The translations under genes were made by a program, and so were the position numbers. A stretch of DNA of 64,000 nt, taken from positions 1 to 64,000 of the forward strand of contig JAMWBU010000002.1 of NCBI GenBank assembly GCA_023819255.1, read 5' to 3'. The DNA comes from Candidatus Omnitrophota bacterium. GTDB lineage: Bacteria > Ratteibacteria > UBA8468 > B48-G9 > DTJG01. A model generated the notes under the pieces. That model worked only from the letters and a program-made list of their open reading frames with translations, was not told the DNA's origin and did no database searches. This document shows positions 25,293 to 35,800 of this stretch, piece by piece (within the stretch, counting starts at the first letter, position 1; each line of letters starts with the position of its first letter).

Positions 25293-25320
25293 TTGACCGT
25301 ATAGATACAAGTTGTATAAT
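25293..25320 (+). promoter_or_regulatory. Strong sigma-70-like promoter in a gene-poor stretch
   Basis: TTGACC (25293-25298), a 16-base spacer, then TATAAT (25315-25320). It lies within 25052-25473, about 420 bases without a recognised gene. Bases 25052-25292 show nothing beyond AT-rich sequence. An ATG follows seven bases after the -10 box (small ORF 25328-25417). The glycosidase-like gene at 25474 could also be served by this promoter. Confidence 0.65.
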
Positions 25321-25327
25321 TAAATTG

Positions 25328-25417
25328 ATGCGCATTCAAAACTACAGCCAGCGGAAAAAATGGGATTTGAAAGTATTTTCCTTCTTTAATAAAAAGCGAA
25401 GAAAAAGTTCAAGTTGA
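25328..25417 (+). CDS. Possible leaderless 29-residue basic microprotein
   Basis: The ATG is seven bases after a near-consensus promoter and has no ribosome site, as for other operon heads in this window. The 29 codons give a strongly basic peptide with a hydrophobic centre (WDLKVFSFFNKKRRK). The family is unknown. It could be a real peptide, a leader peptide for the glycosidase gene downstream, or chance. Nothing supports function beyond position and composition. Confidence 0.25.
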   Translation: MRIQNYSQRKKWDLKVFSFFNKKRRKSSS

Positions 25418-25473
25418 ATTACTATAAATTTTATGACAGCAGAAAAATTACTCAATAAAACACTGCTGTGAAG

Positions 25474-27123
25474 ATGCCGACGAAAAACAAAAAGGCAGCA
25501 AAAAGTTTCGCAAATAATATCAGCAGCACCATAATCAATCCTCCTGCGATTTTGAGAGTACTGATAACAATCTCGTGCAGTCTGACGTTTGTGGTCTGCA
25601 TAATCGCTGCAGGTTCTGAAAACCTGCAGGTCTCACCTCATATACCTGATGTCCAAAAGCCAGGTTTCGCCATCGGCCTGGAGTACATTATTCCAGGTTT
25701 TGCCGATGTATATGCCAGAACTGGCGTAAATTGGGCAAAACCAATGGGCAAGGGATTCAGCTGGGATGATGTTGAACCACAACCTCCTGTCAATGGTAAA
25801 CATAAGTATCATTGGGACGAGATTGACAGATTAATCCTTGAATATCAAAAGGCAGGATTCCGTAATTTTCATATCTATGTCAAATCTATGAATCGCTGGG
25901 CATCAAGCAAGCCAGTAAAACCCATTGCTTCGGGCAGTTTCCTGCCAAAACCAGAATATATCGAGGACTACAAAGATTACCTGCGGGCATTGGTTCAAAG
26001 ATATGACATAAATAATCCAGATCATGCGCCAGGACTCCTTTATTCCATCGAGTACTGGGAAATTGAGGCGGAATGGGGCACCGGTTTCTGGCAGGGAACG
26101 CTGGATGAATACCTTGAACTTCTTAAAACTGCATATCCAACAATCAAACAGGCAAATCCCAGAGCAAAAGTGATTTTAATCGGGTTCTTTCTCGCAGGAC
26201 TGTTTGAAGGTCATCCTGATCCAGAGGAAATTCCTGCCACTCTGGCAGGAATGCCGGCAAAACGTCGACAGACAATCGAAAAATATCTTACTGAAATCCG
26301 CCAGTTGCTGGCGCATCCCGAACTGTTTGACATCGTGGAATTTCACAGTTTGAGCGATTGGAGCGAAATCAGCGGAATGGCAAGATTTTTGCGTCAAACC
26401 ATGCGGCAATACGGCTATGAAAAGCCAATCTGGGTGGGCGATGTCAACTACACGGCTTCGCCAATGATGTTCTGGGGTGAACCCGTGCCACCTTATACTT
26501 ATGCGCAGCGGTCGGCGATTGAAACAACATTAAAAGCACTGTCTCAATCCAACCACCGCAAACATATCGAGGCGATCCGCTGGCTTAGGGCTGAACAGGC
26601 TAAAGGCCTGGTTAAAAAGGTTGTGCTGGCTATGGCAGAAGGTCTTGCCGGGATCAATATTGGCAATCTAAAAGACGAAGGTATATTTTCATTTGTACCA
26701 ACGATCACAGGCACCGCAGCATTTCAGGGGTTACTTGACACAGTCGGCATACCTGAAAGACCGGCTAAGCCACGACCGGCATTTCATGCCCTGTGTCTTG
26801 TTGTCCAAAAACTAAACGATTTCTCAGAAGTCAGCCATTTAAACATTGGAAATGGAGTATATGCGTATAAGTTCATTGTTCGAAGCCAGCCGGTTTATGT
26901 CCTCTGGTACGATGATGGCAAACGTTATCTACCCGGTGAAAAAGAACCATCTACCACAGTTTACCTTCCATTTATAAAGGGAGAATATCTGCTTACAGAA
27001 ACTCCTGTCAGCCAGTTAGATGGCTCAAATTCCAGCCCGCACATTGTCTCTCCATCCGCAGAAGGCCACCTGAAGCTTACGCTTGCAAGCAGACCGATTT
27101 TCCTTCAGCCGCACAAAAAATAA
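25474..27123 (+). CDS. Membrane-anchored or secreted glycoside-hydrolase-like TIM-barrel protein
   Basis: About 549 residues. An N-terminal hydrophobic anchor (AILRVLITISCSLTFVVCIIAAG) follows a basic tail. The barrel carries FSWDDVEPQPPVNGKHKYHWDEID and YWEIEAEWGTGFWQG, the position of the acid/base motif (W-x-x-N-E) in clan GH-A enzymes, here IEAEW. KPIWVGDVNYTAS stands where the nucleophile glutamate (often PIWVTE) is expected, here aspartate. A C-terminal beta-domain follows (about 440-549). It resembles GH39/GH42-type proteins, but the catalytic replacements mean activity is uncertain. The ATG at 25474 (GTG at 25468 also in frame) lacks a clear ribosome site. Confidence 0.6.
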   Translation: MPTKNKKAAKSFANNISSTIINPPAILRVLITISCSLTFVVCIIAAGSENLQVSPHIPDVQKPGFAIGLEYIIPGFADVYARTGVNWAKPMGKGFSWDDVEPQPPVNGKHKYHWDEIDRLILEYQKAGFRNFHIYVKSMNRWASSKPVKPIASGSFLPKPEYIEDYKDYLRALVQRYDINNPDHAPGLLYSIEYWEIEAEWGTGFWQGTLDEYLELLKTAYPTIKQANPRAKVILIGFFLAGLFEGHPDPEEIPATLAGMPAKRRQTIEKYLTEIRQLLAHPELFDIVEFHSLSDWSEISGMARFLRQTMRQYGYEKPIWVGDVNYTASPMMFWGEPVPPYTYAQRSAIETTLKALSQSNHRKHIEAIRWLRAEQAKGLVKKVVLAMAEGLAGINIGNLKDEGIFSFVPTITGTAAFQGLLDTVGIPERPAKPRPAFHALCLVVQKLNDFSEVSHLNIGNGVYAYKFIVRSQPVYVLWYDDGKRYLPGEKEPSTTVYLPFIKGEYLLTETPVSQLDGSNSSPHIVSPSAEGHLKLTLASRPIFLQPHKK

Positions 27124-27230
27124 AGAGCAAAAAACAACCGGTTCCGAACTTGTTAAATGTCTGAAAACAACGGTGAAGTCTAAAACTGTTTCAAAAATCA
27201 ATTATCTGTATTCGTGAAATATTTACATCT

Positions 27231-27974
27231 CTAAACCAAGTGTTTTTTAAACCAGTCAACCACTATCCTGTATACCTTTTCTCTTCCTGGTTCAAGCCCG
27301 TGATTTGCTCCTTCAATTATTATTTTTTGCTTTGGTTCGTTCGCAATTTCAAAATATGCCTCCATTTCATATGGAGGAACAATATCATCCTTTTCTCCGT
27401 GAATAAATAAAATTGGTGAATGAATCTGTTTGATGGACTTTAGTAAATCGTAATTATCAAAATCCTTCCAGAATTGAGGTTCAATTTCCAGTGTCCAGAA
27501 TTTTGAAATACCATCAGGGTCGTAGCCATCGCCAAAAAGCATCCCTAATATCTCTTTTGGATGCGATATCGAACCCATCATAACAAGGCACTTCACTTCC
27601 GGCTCCAACGCTATTGTGGTTGATGTGCCAAAAGATTGCGCCAGAATTCCAATTCTCGAAGTTTCCACTTTTGATTGCGACTTAACAAAATCAAGAATTG
27701 CAGATAGATCGGATTTCAGTTTTGATAAAGAAGTTTTGTTATAATTGCCCTCGCTTTCACCACAACCCGAAAAGTCAAACCTGTAAACCAGAAAATTGGC
27801 ATCAGAAACATTTTTTGCTATATCATCAAACATTCCTGACTCCTCTTTGGTAACCCCGAAACCATGAACAAGAATAACAGCAGGATATTTTGCCTTTTCC
27901 AGTGCAGGAATCGTCATTATTCCAACAAGCTTTTCATTGAATCCATTAAGCGTTGTTACTTTTATTTCCTTCAT
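27231..27974 (-). CDS. Alpha/beta hydrolase (serine aminopeptidase-like/dienelactone-hydrolase type)
   Basis: About 247 residues. The oxyanion block is VILVHGFGVTKEE, the nucleophile elbow LAQSFGTST with the catalytic serine, then the acid in LFIHGEKDDIVPP and the histidine in GANHGLEPG. It is a cytoplasmic esterase/peptidase-like hydrolase of usual length. A longer frame reaches 28127, but ATG at 27974 begins the family sequence (KEIKVTTLNG), and a TTTACA-17-TATACT promoter ends seven bases before it with no ribosome site. That points to a leaderless transcript. It may be an esterase cleaving acyl groups from glycans, given its neighbours (inference). Confidence 0.88.
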   Translation of the reverse strand: MKEIKVTTLNGFNEKLVGIMTIPALEKAKYPAVILVHGFGVTKEESGMFDDIAKNVSDANFLVYRFDFSGCGESEGNYNKTSLSKLKSDLSAILDFVKSQSKVETSRIGILAQSFGTSTTIALEPEVKCLVMMGSISHPKEILGMLFGDGYDPDGISKFWTLEIEPQFWKDFDNYDLLKSIKQIHSPILFIHGEKDDIVPPYEMEAYFEIANEPKQKIIIEGANHGLEPGREKVYRIVVDWFKKHLV

Positions 27975-27981
27975 ACTTATA

Positions 27982-28010
27982 AGTATACAGGAATTACTGT
28001 AAATTGTAAA
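27982..28010 (-). promoter_or_regulatory. Promoter giving a likely leaderless mRNA for the alpha/beta hydrolase
   Basis: On the minus strand TTTACA (28005-28010), a 17-base spacer, then TATACT (27982-27987). The ATG at 27974 is seven bases after the -10 box, where transcription would start. Confidence 0.7.
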
Positions 28011-28385
28011 AATTGAACTTAAGCACGGACATAAGCCAAAAACGTCGCAAATTTTGATAGAACAAAAACATTTTGACCTGTTTCGGAAAGGATGCCAAAT
28101 TTTCATTCTAATGCATATTGGGGACACAAAAAAACGAGAAAACGCTTCGTCCTAACCTGATAAATGGCATTCAAAGAAAAGTAAAACTTCGAGAAACGAA
28201 AGCGTCCTGATCCGTGAATTATTTATCTATATCAAAAAAAATTACGTCAGTTACAATGACCGATCTTGTTTCTGACACAATACCAATTGGGCTATGGGGA
28301 ATAGATAATTTCGCCTTTCTGTTTGAAAAAGCGATATAAAAAGATCCACGCCATCATTAAATATAAACTGCATGGCTTCGAGGTT
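28011..28385. other. Gene-free gap
   Basis: About 375 bases between the alpha/beta hydrolase promoter and the terminator of the large operon. Short frames exist in every direction but none has a ribosome site or a recognisable motif. I see no RNA gene or repeat here. Confidence 0.4.
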
Positions 28386-28410
28386 AATAAAAACTCAGCC
28401 AGTTTTTATT
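28386..28410 (-). terminator. Candidate terminator of the 12-kb glycan operon
   Basis: A perfect 10-bp inverted repeat: 28386-28395 pairs with 28401-28410 around a five-base loop. On the minus strand the 3' arm is AGTTTTTATT, giving a T-rich end, and the stop codon of the last gene falls in the hairpin. Confidence 0.5.
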
Positions 28411-30275
28411 TGATATTGTTTTTTTTCAAAATCAACAATTATAAGTGTTCCGTCAGAAAATTCGGTTTGCTGAATATTTCCTTTTATATCAAGTAATTTG
28501 AAATCAGTCATTTTTTCAAATAGTATTTTTTCAGAAAGTTTCGCCATTGGCATGATTCTTCTCACAAATGCTATATCATCTTTATTGTAGGGAGCGGAAT
28601 TACATTCAAGAGACCTCGGACGAATAGAAGGTATTCCTCCCCATAAAATACCCCATAGAAAGGAATTACCTTCTTTTTTTTGAGATATCCATACAGGTAT
28701 TACTATACAGTCATGCCAGACAAGAGAATAAAGTGGGATAGGGATTCCCAGAGGTCCGTTTATTTTTTGTTTCAAGTCAAAAGGACAGATACCGGGTGGA
28801 ACAGTATGGCAAAAATCAAGCACTGGTATTGCCCAATCCGCGCCTCCTTCAGAAGATGTTACCCATCCAAAACTCTGACACATCGCAAATATTCGGGACC
28901 AGTATTTTATTGTATCTTTTTTTGAAGAAATATGTTTCTGATTATAACACTCCCTTACATGACTGGCCGTAAAACAATCAAGATAAGTTCCGGATGGATT
29001 AATTTTTTTCCTGACTTCTGTAAGATTTCTTTTTGCAAACCTCATTGTTTGTTTTGGGCATAACCAGCTCTGTCTCCCTCCAAGCCATTCGTTATTTTCC
29101 GGTCTTATGCCACTTAAATCAATGATAGTAAATTCAGGTTTAAAGGCACTGCTATCCGCGTAAAGATCAACATAATTATCATGCAAAAGAAATATATGTC
29201 CCATTGCTTGAATTTCATTTGCCATTTTTGTCAGACCTTCCCATCCGCCAAGCATGGGATCAGGAGGTAATATGTCCGGATGTAAACAATCATACCCTTT
29301 TCTTCCCCAACCATCAACATGAACCACTGCTTTTTCAACGGGGACATCTCTTACAAATGATTTAAATCTTTTCAATCCTTCCGCAAAAGACATTCTTTTC
29401 CATACATCCTTCTTTCTGAAATTGCCAAACCAGGATTCATGCCATATGCTTAAAATAATAGAACCTTTAAGTTTTTCTACATTTTTTCTTTCTTTTGCTT
29501 TCTCTTTCAATGTTTTTGCCAGTCCTCTTTTTTCGGCAAACTTTCTGTAAGTCCTGGCAAGTAGAACAACATCACATCGTTCGAAAAACTTATAGCTTAT
29601 TTTCCTCGGATAAGAAAAGTTCCCGAGAGACGCCTGCCAGTAAGGATGAGCAGTATGTCCGAATCCGTTCTCGGTTATCAACCTTATTCCCATATCCTCA
29701 GGTGTTTCAGGCAAAGCAATAAGCCCGCATCCGATATCTGTTATCTGTCCCCACCATGGCATTACAAAACCCAGTTGTGCATAAACTGGCAAGGTATGGT
29801 CTAATTCATACGGGAATTTTTTATTAAGAAGACAACCATGCCCGTATGGAAGAACAAGAAAACCATCGGATTTTTCAGGAAATAAAAAACCCCTTGGATA
29901 ATAACTATCTATAAGTGAAACTTCCCCTCTTCCATTTTTAGTTTTAACTGTAATTGAAAGAGTATCCTTTTTCAGTTCTAAAACTAAATTTACTGCAAAA
30001 TCTATGGTTCCCCATACATTGGGTCTGTAAGGAAACTTTGTTAGCCAGATTTCAATGAAATTAACGCCTTTCCTGCATTCAATGCTGCCCGCTGAACTGA
30101 AAGGAAGACCTATTAATGGACCGGCATGTCCCTCTACTCCTATATCCCCCGGGCCGTTTTTTTGCATCAACCATTTTATACCGGTTCTTAAGTCAAAAAC
30201 TGATAGAGTTAGATCTTTCTTATCTATTTCTGCTTTAAGAAAATCATTTTTTAGAATAATCTTTTCCTGGTTCAC
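28395..30275 (-). CDS. Cytoplasmic glycoside-hydrolase-like protein (DUF5696/GH101-like)
   Basis: The 626-residue protein lacks a signal peptide. Residues 1-230 are a beta-sandwich with LKAEIDKKDLTLSVFDLRTGIKW, as in sugar-mutarotase-like N-terminal domains. A TIM-barrel follows (KAVVHVDGWGRKGYDCLHPDIL; LLHDNYVDLYADS; GTYLDCFTASHVREC) and a beta C-terminal domain. The aspartate in YLDCF and the later SEGGADW sit where retaining glycosidases carry catalytic acids. Assignment to a DUF5696/GH101-like or GH36-like family is tentative. It is the last gene of the operon, and its start overlaps the 869-residue gene by four bases. Confidence 0.6.
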   Translation of the reverse strand: MNQEKIILKNDFLKAEIDKKDLTLSVFDLRTGIKWLMQKNGPGDIGVEGHAGPLIGLPFSSAGSIECRKGVNFIEIWLTKFPYRPNVWGTIDFAVNLVLELKKDTLSITVKTKNGRGEVSLIDSYYPRGFLFPEKSDGFLVLPYGHGCLLNKKFPYELDHTLPVYAQLGFVMPWWGQITDIGCGLIALPETPEDMGIRLITENGFGHTAHPYWQASLGNFSYPRKISYKFFERCDVVLLARTYRKFAEKRGLAKTLKEKAKERKNVEKLKGSIILSIWHESWFGNFRKKDVWKRMSFAEGLKRFKSFVRDVPVEKAVVHVDGWGRKGYDCLHPDILPPDPMLGGWEGLTKMANEIQAMGHIFLLHDNYVDLYADSSAFKPEFTIIDLSGIRPENNEWLGGRQSWLCPKQTMRFAKRNLTEVRKKINPSGTYLDCFTASHVRECYNQKHISSKKDTIKYWSRIFAMCQSFGWVTSSEGGADWAIPVLDFCHTVPPGICPFDLKQKINGPLGIPIPLYSLVWHDCIVIPVWISQKKEGNSFLWGILWGGIPSIRPRSLECNSAPYNKDDIAFVRRIMPMAKLSEKILFEKMTDFKLLDIKGNIQQTEFSDGTLIIVDFEKKQYQIKTG

Positions 30276-32881
30276 CTTTTCTCCTCAGCGTAAATTTTTA
30301 TCAAAAGAATTTCTCGTGGATTAATATCAATTTCTAATTTTTTTAATTCATATTCTCTCAAAATTCCCTCTTTTATATTATCTGAGGAACTACTGCAAAC
30401 TAAAACCCGGTAATCATTATTGGAAACAAGCGGTATATTAATAACGCAGGACCCTTTATTTTTGTCCCAGTTGGCAAGATACAGGATAAAATTATTTTCA
30501 TCTATCTTTCTTAAAATATATTCTATCCGTTTTTCATTATTATTGAAGTAATATTTTTTTCCGAGTAATTTATAAAACAAATCTCCATATGTTTTCTTAA
30601 ATGATTTTTTCATACCCTCTGCAGCCAGATTTGTATCTATGAACTTAACATTTGGATTTTTGAGCAATTCCTTTAGAAGTGGTTCAGGATATTCCACTCC
30701 ATATTCATCTGTGGGAGCGAGTTGATTAAACATTACCAGTTTTACTCCTGAGTTCACTGCTTTTTTAATGTTTTCATACGCTTTTTTGGACATTGAGTAG
30801 CTGAAGGGAAGAATGAGCAGTTTATATTTATTAAGATCTTCCAGGGTTTCTTCTCTTTCTGTAAAACGAACATCGTACTGAATCCCATTTTCAATCAAAA
30901 TTGATTCAATTGCACGATTGGAATACATCCCCCTAAATCTTTCAAAATTGAGAGTCCTTTCCATTTCATCTAATGTTTCTGAACGAACTGTTCCAAGTTC
31001 CTTTTCCATATAAAGAATGGTTGACCTTTTTGATTCTGGTTCAACAGTTCCCATGGCACTTTGAGATTTCACCTGCCACCAGTCCTCGGAAGCACGAGAA
31101 AAAAGAAGGCATGTTTCCGCAACATTTTTGCTCTCGGAAATCCCCCATTCTTCAAGTAATCTAACCATCCTCATCCCTTTTTTTATTCTTTCCCACCAAT
31201 TTTTTCCTTCTATATAATTGAGACGATAAAGGTCTACTCTTGTCGCTCCTTCCATTATGAAAGGGAAGAGGTACCCATAGAACAAAATTTCATTATTTAT
31301 ATCTGCTTGAAGGTGCTGAAATTTAAGTGATTGAATACTGGCTGAGAGTTTTGCGTCTGGGTAGGCGCCAGCAATCCTTCTTGCAAGCGCTGTATATCCC
31401 CCATAATTTAATGGGACATCTGCATACAATTGAACATGCGTAAAATTTCTGCTTTTGCCAATAATATCCAGTGCGATACCATGCTCGAGTCCTGAGTTTG
31501 AGTATAAAGTAGCAGCAGGATTTACGCTACTTATTAGATTTAAATTCGGGTTCAACTTTTTAAGATTCCGTGCAACTTCATCAAATAATTCTGCAATTTT
31601 TTCATATTCAAAAAGTTTCCATTTTCTATATTGTTCGGTATCTATTGCTTTTCTCGGGTCAGGACTGGAACCTCTTTTAATATCTCCACCTTTTCCAACT
31701 TTCGGTAAACCATCATAGCCATATCTTTTCTTGAATTCTCTTTCACACGAAGGGCAGTTTACTATTTCAAGATTATGGCCTTTAAAATAATACTCATCTG
31801 GCATAACATAAACTTCATCTATTCCTCGTTCAACTACTTCTTTTAATAAACCGAACCATTTTGTTTTGAAATCATCTTCACTGATTATGCAGGGGTATCT
31901 ATTTGGTTCATATCCAGGATATAATCCTTTACTTGCTACAAGATCGCTCTGTTCATAGGGATAGTCCCATCTTCTGTCAGGCATTGGTAACATCCTTTCC
32001 ACAGATTGCATTGGAGAAATCCATGCATGTAGAAAAATGGACGCTATAAAATTCTTCTTATGTAATGCTTCTATAAAACCTCTGAGCGTATCCCTTCCAT
32101 AATTTTGAGCAAGCTGGCTCTTCCATGGCATCTTATTATTACAGCAGTAAGTTTCTAAAAAAATTCTTACTCCTTGGGCATCTATTTCTTGTAATTTTTT
32201 TATCATTGATTGAAATCCTTTGTTTTCAGAGATTTCATCAACGTTTTCTGGCATTTTGTCCCCCGGGTTAATTCCTGCCATCCACAGATCCACGCAGGGG
32301 ATAAACTTTATATTTTTTTTGGTTAGCTCCGGCCACCCGATAATATCTTTCTTTATTAATATTTTTTTGCCTCTTTCTTCAATAGTTTTTTTAGGAAGGA
32401 TCCTTTCTTTTGCATAAATTTCAATTTCTCCAAATATGGGATATGGAGAACGATAACCTGCTTTTCCACTTAAAGCAACAAGTTTTAACCCATAAATTTT
32501 TTTATTTACATGGATTATTGTCCATGCCTCTGATTCTTCTACTTTTTTCCCTTCCACTACTTTATTAAATAGATACTTACCTGTTTCATCACACAACAAA
32601 ATAAAACTATCCGCGCCACTCTGGGTAAATTTAATAAAATTAACTGTTACAGGAAATGGAAAAAGCCATTCAATCCATCCACCAATTTCAGGTCCACCAA
32701 GAAATTTAGAAACTGTTTTTGTATCGGCATCCGTAAGATAGTCTATATTCAACATATATGGGGCAGTTCTTACCTCAGCCCAGTTATACCAATCTAACTT
32801 ATAACCCTCTTTATTGTTTGCATTTATAAAAAAACAATTAAATGATAACAAAACTCCCAGAATTTTCATTATTTCCTTCAT
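30272..32881 (-). CDS. Secreted multidomain glycoside-hydrolase-like protein (discoidin + TIM barrel + GATase-like)
   Basis: 869 residues. The signal peptide (EIMKILGVLLSFNCFFINA) is followed at about 25-155 by a jelly-roll domain like F5/8 type C (GGWIEWLFPFPVTVNFIKFTQSG). At about 175-620 a barrel carries YVMPDEYYF, with the acidic pair near a CPSC motif. At about 650-750 a flavodoxin-like glutamine-amidotransferase-type domain (KLLILPFSYSMSKKAYENI) resembles the trimerisation domain of GH42 enzymes, and a beta C-terminal domain ends the chain. It shares the EDWWQV block and the whole C-terminal half with the upstream gene, so the pair arose by duplication. The substrate is unknown. Confidence 0.65.
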   Translation of the reverse strand: MKEIMKILGVLLSFNCFFINANNKEGYKLDWYNWAEVRTAPYMLNIDYLTDADTKTVSKFLGGPEIGGWIEWLFPFPVTVNFIKFTQSGADSFILLCDETGKYLFNKVVEGKKVEESEAWTIIHVNKKIYGLKLVALSGKAGYRSPYPIFGEIEIYAKERILPKKTIEERGKKILIKKDIIGWPELTKKNIKFIPCVDLWMAGINPGDKMPENVDEISENKGFQSMIKKLQEIDAQGVRIFLETYCCNNKMPWKSQLAQNYGRDTLRGFIEALHKKNFIASIFLHAWISPMQSVERMLPMPDRRWDYPYEQSDLVASKGLYPGYEPNRYPCIISEDDFKTKWFGLLKEVVERGIDEVYVMPDEYYFKGHNLEIVNCPSCEREFKKRYGYDGLPKVGKGGDIKRGSSPDPRKAIDTEQYRKWKLFEYEKIAELFDEVARNLKKLNPNLNLISSVNPAATLYSNSGLEHGIALDIIGKSRNFTHVQLYADVPLNYGGYTALARRIAGAYPDAKLSASIQSLKFQHLQADINNEILFYGYLFPFIMEGATRVDLYRLNYIEGKNWWERIKKGMRMVRLLEEWGISESKNVAETCLLFSRASEDWWQVKSQSAMGTVEPESKRSTILYMEKELGTVRSETLDEMERTLNFERFRGMYSNRAIESILIENGIQYDVRFTEREETLEDLNKYKLLILPFSYSMSKKAYENIKKAVNSGVKLVMFNQLAPTDEYGVEYPEPLLKELLKNPNVKFIDTNLAAEGMKKSFKKTYGDLFYKLLGKKYYFNNNEKRIEYILRKIDENNFILYLANWDKNKGSCVINIPLVSNNDYRVLVCSSSSDNIKEGILREYELKKLEIDINPREILLIKIYAEEKR

Positions 32882-35800
32882 TTAATCTCCTGTTTCCTTT
32901 TTACATAAAGAACTTTCACATCCCATTTATTTAATGAAAGTCGCAATTTTTTTAGATCTAAACCATTAAAAGTTTCTTTATCTCCTATTTTTACTTTTTT
33001 TGTTCCTTCTATATCTCTCTGTAAAATCTCGTAATTTTTTGTTTGAGATAATTTCAATAATCCAAAATCAATTTCCACTGGTTTATCTGTCCAGTTTATA
33101 AAGGTCAGGATATAATCTCTCTTTTTATTTTCAAGAACATTAAATTCCACGTCTTCTTCATATGAATTGAAATAAAAAGCCTTTTTATCTCCCAATGCCT
33201 GATCTAATTCCTTTTTTAGAAACTTAATGAAATCAGAATAATGCCCAATTCCGGGTATATTTTCGTTTATATATATAACTTTGCCATTTTTAATTAATTC
33301 CTCAAAAAGTGCTTTTTCATAAAAATTTCCCCATTCATCAGTTTCTGCCTGTCTGTCAAATAAAATAATTTTTACTCCTTTTTTTATAAACTCATTGATT
33401 AAATTGAAAGTTTCCTTGCCCATACTATAAGGGAAAGGTAAAATTAAAAGCGAGTAGCCTTCAAGTTCATTCTTTAATTTTTGTATCGGATGCTCAAGGT
33501 AGTAAACGTCAAACGGATACCCATTTCTTAACAAAAATTCAATTAGATATTTAAAATACACATAGCCTCTAATCTGATCCATCGGATCGCCTTCTTCATT
33601 GTATCTCTGTCTTACCTGCCACCAGTCTTCAGAAACCCTTGATCTCAAAATTGCTATATTTTTAGGAGTTTTTGCATCCTTTAAACCCCAGGAACTCATA
33701 GTTTCTATAATTGAATACCCTTCCCTGACATATTTATCATAGTTGCCGAAGAATATAGCATTATATCTCCAGAATAAAGTCATTCTGGCTCCATTGACCA
33801 CAGAACTTATGGGAGACGCTCTCATATACACTGGCGGAAAGTGAAGGTAAAACCCGGGATGTACGTCAAGAGTATCATTTCTCCATGACCAGGAACAATT
33901 GTGAAGAGATACAACACTTCCGTTATGATTTGCTCCGATTCCTATTTTTGCAGATAGAACAGTCACATAATGACCAAGTGATCGAAAGGTAAGGTACTCA
34001 TTCGCTCTGGCAAAATCAATTTTTGCTTTATTTCCCACAATGTCCTCTGCAATTCCAACATCAATGCGGCTATTCCATAAAGTACCGAGAGTAAAATGAA
34101 CAGGTGATTTTGTGTATACCAATGGGTTTATTTTCTTTGCTTCATTTGCTGCATCTGAAAGATAACTGGCAAACTCTTCATACGCAAACACAATCCATTT
34201 TCGAAACGCTTCTGTATCCTGCGGTTCTTGAGGTAAATTAGTTTTGTATCTTTCTTTAAATGCATTTCTAGTAATCTCATTTTGTCCTTTAAGATTTAAT
34301 GCTGCACGATATCGCATCTGTTCATCAAATCCAATGCCAACGCCATCAACCCCGGAATAAACCTGTTCCCTCACTATTCCTTTCAAGTATTCTCTGTAAT
34401 GCCTTGAAATATAAGGAGCAGGTACGTCTCTTGTATAGGTTTCCGGGAATTCTTCCAATTTCTTTGGATATGCTACTCTTCTCATTGTGAAAAGTTTTAA
34501 CCCCTCTTTATGAAATGCTTCTACAACTTCTTTAAGAAAATTTTCGTTTGCACTGTGTTTATCATATCTACTTGGCCAGAGTAAAAAATGCTCATATGTT
34601 CTAGGGCCAGCAGTTTCCCATGTTGTTGGTGGCCACATATTCAGGATATTGCCTTTATAATTTTTGACTCCTTCAATAAAATCCCTGAATGCTTTATATT
34701 CATTCAAAGAAGGCCTTTTATCCTTTTCTATTTTTATCCATTGAGGCAAACCGAACATCCATGGTTCAATATGAAATCCCGTAAAAACCCTTTCTTTTTC
34801 AGAAGGAGGGAATACATTTATTTCCTCTCCTGCCTCAATCATTGGAATGCCTTTTTCCATTTCTTGTTGTTTTTTCAATTTTTCATAATCTTTTTTACTG
34901 TCTACCATTATCTGAAAATCATAAATATTATTTTCACCTGAAAGGTCAATATACATTATTCCACAGGTTTCAACCGGTGGAACAAAATTATTGTGTAAAA
35001 AAGATCTTGATACCCATGTTCCTCCAGGATTTGCGATTTTTCCTTCAAGGTCCATTCGTAAAAATGTCTCATACTCACCATCCCCATCCCTATCGGAAAG
35101 AATAGCCCATGGTCCTGAGGCAACACACACTGAAATTCTCGAAATTTTTTGCGGACTTTTGAATCTGAATTCATATTTAAAAAATTTCGCAGGCGTCCCT
35201 CTTTCAGGCACTGTTAGGGTTCTTAAATCAGGATCCTGGTCAACCAGATTTTTCACCATTGTTGTATATGGTTTTATACTTATATCAGCAAACTGAGCAA
35301 TATTGAAAAGTTCCCTGGAAGTAATATCAGGCCCTACATAATTATGAATAATATTCACTTTACCAGGTGTTGGCTCAGGTATCTCAGCAGGAATGATATC
35401 AGGGAAAATCTCTTTCGTTAAGGTCCCGGTCAATTTAAGTCCACTATCAATAATTCTGTACTTTCCATAAGATGGTTCCCTGACAACTCCAAGGTATATT
35501 TCTCCTCCATCTTTCATCTCCACTTTCCCTTCTTCCAACTTAAACACCCCTTTTATTTCCAGAGGTTTATCTTTTATTGTCAATATACCATTTGGTTTTT
35601 TGATTATTAGATTTTGGAATGCCGCACTGTAATAGTATTGTTCCACTCCTCCAGATTGTATTATTGCGTTAGAACCCGTAGTAAATATTATTCTGGCGTT
35701 CTTACCTGAATTTAGACGAATTGTATTCACTGAAGGGTTTTCTGGACAGGGCGAAAAATACCAATTACCCGCAACTTCAATGGTATTATCTCCTGTGTTG

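Noticed and set aside
27975-28127. Extension of the alpha/beta hydrolase to 28127
   Set aside because: It lies across the promoter and does not match the family; ATG 27974 is better.
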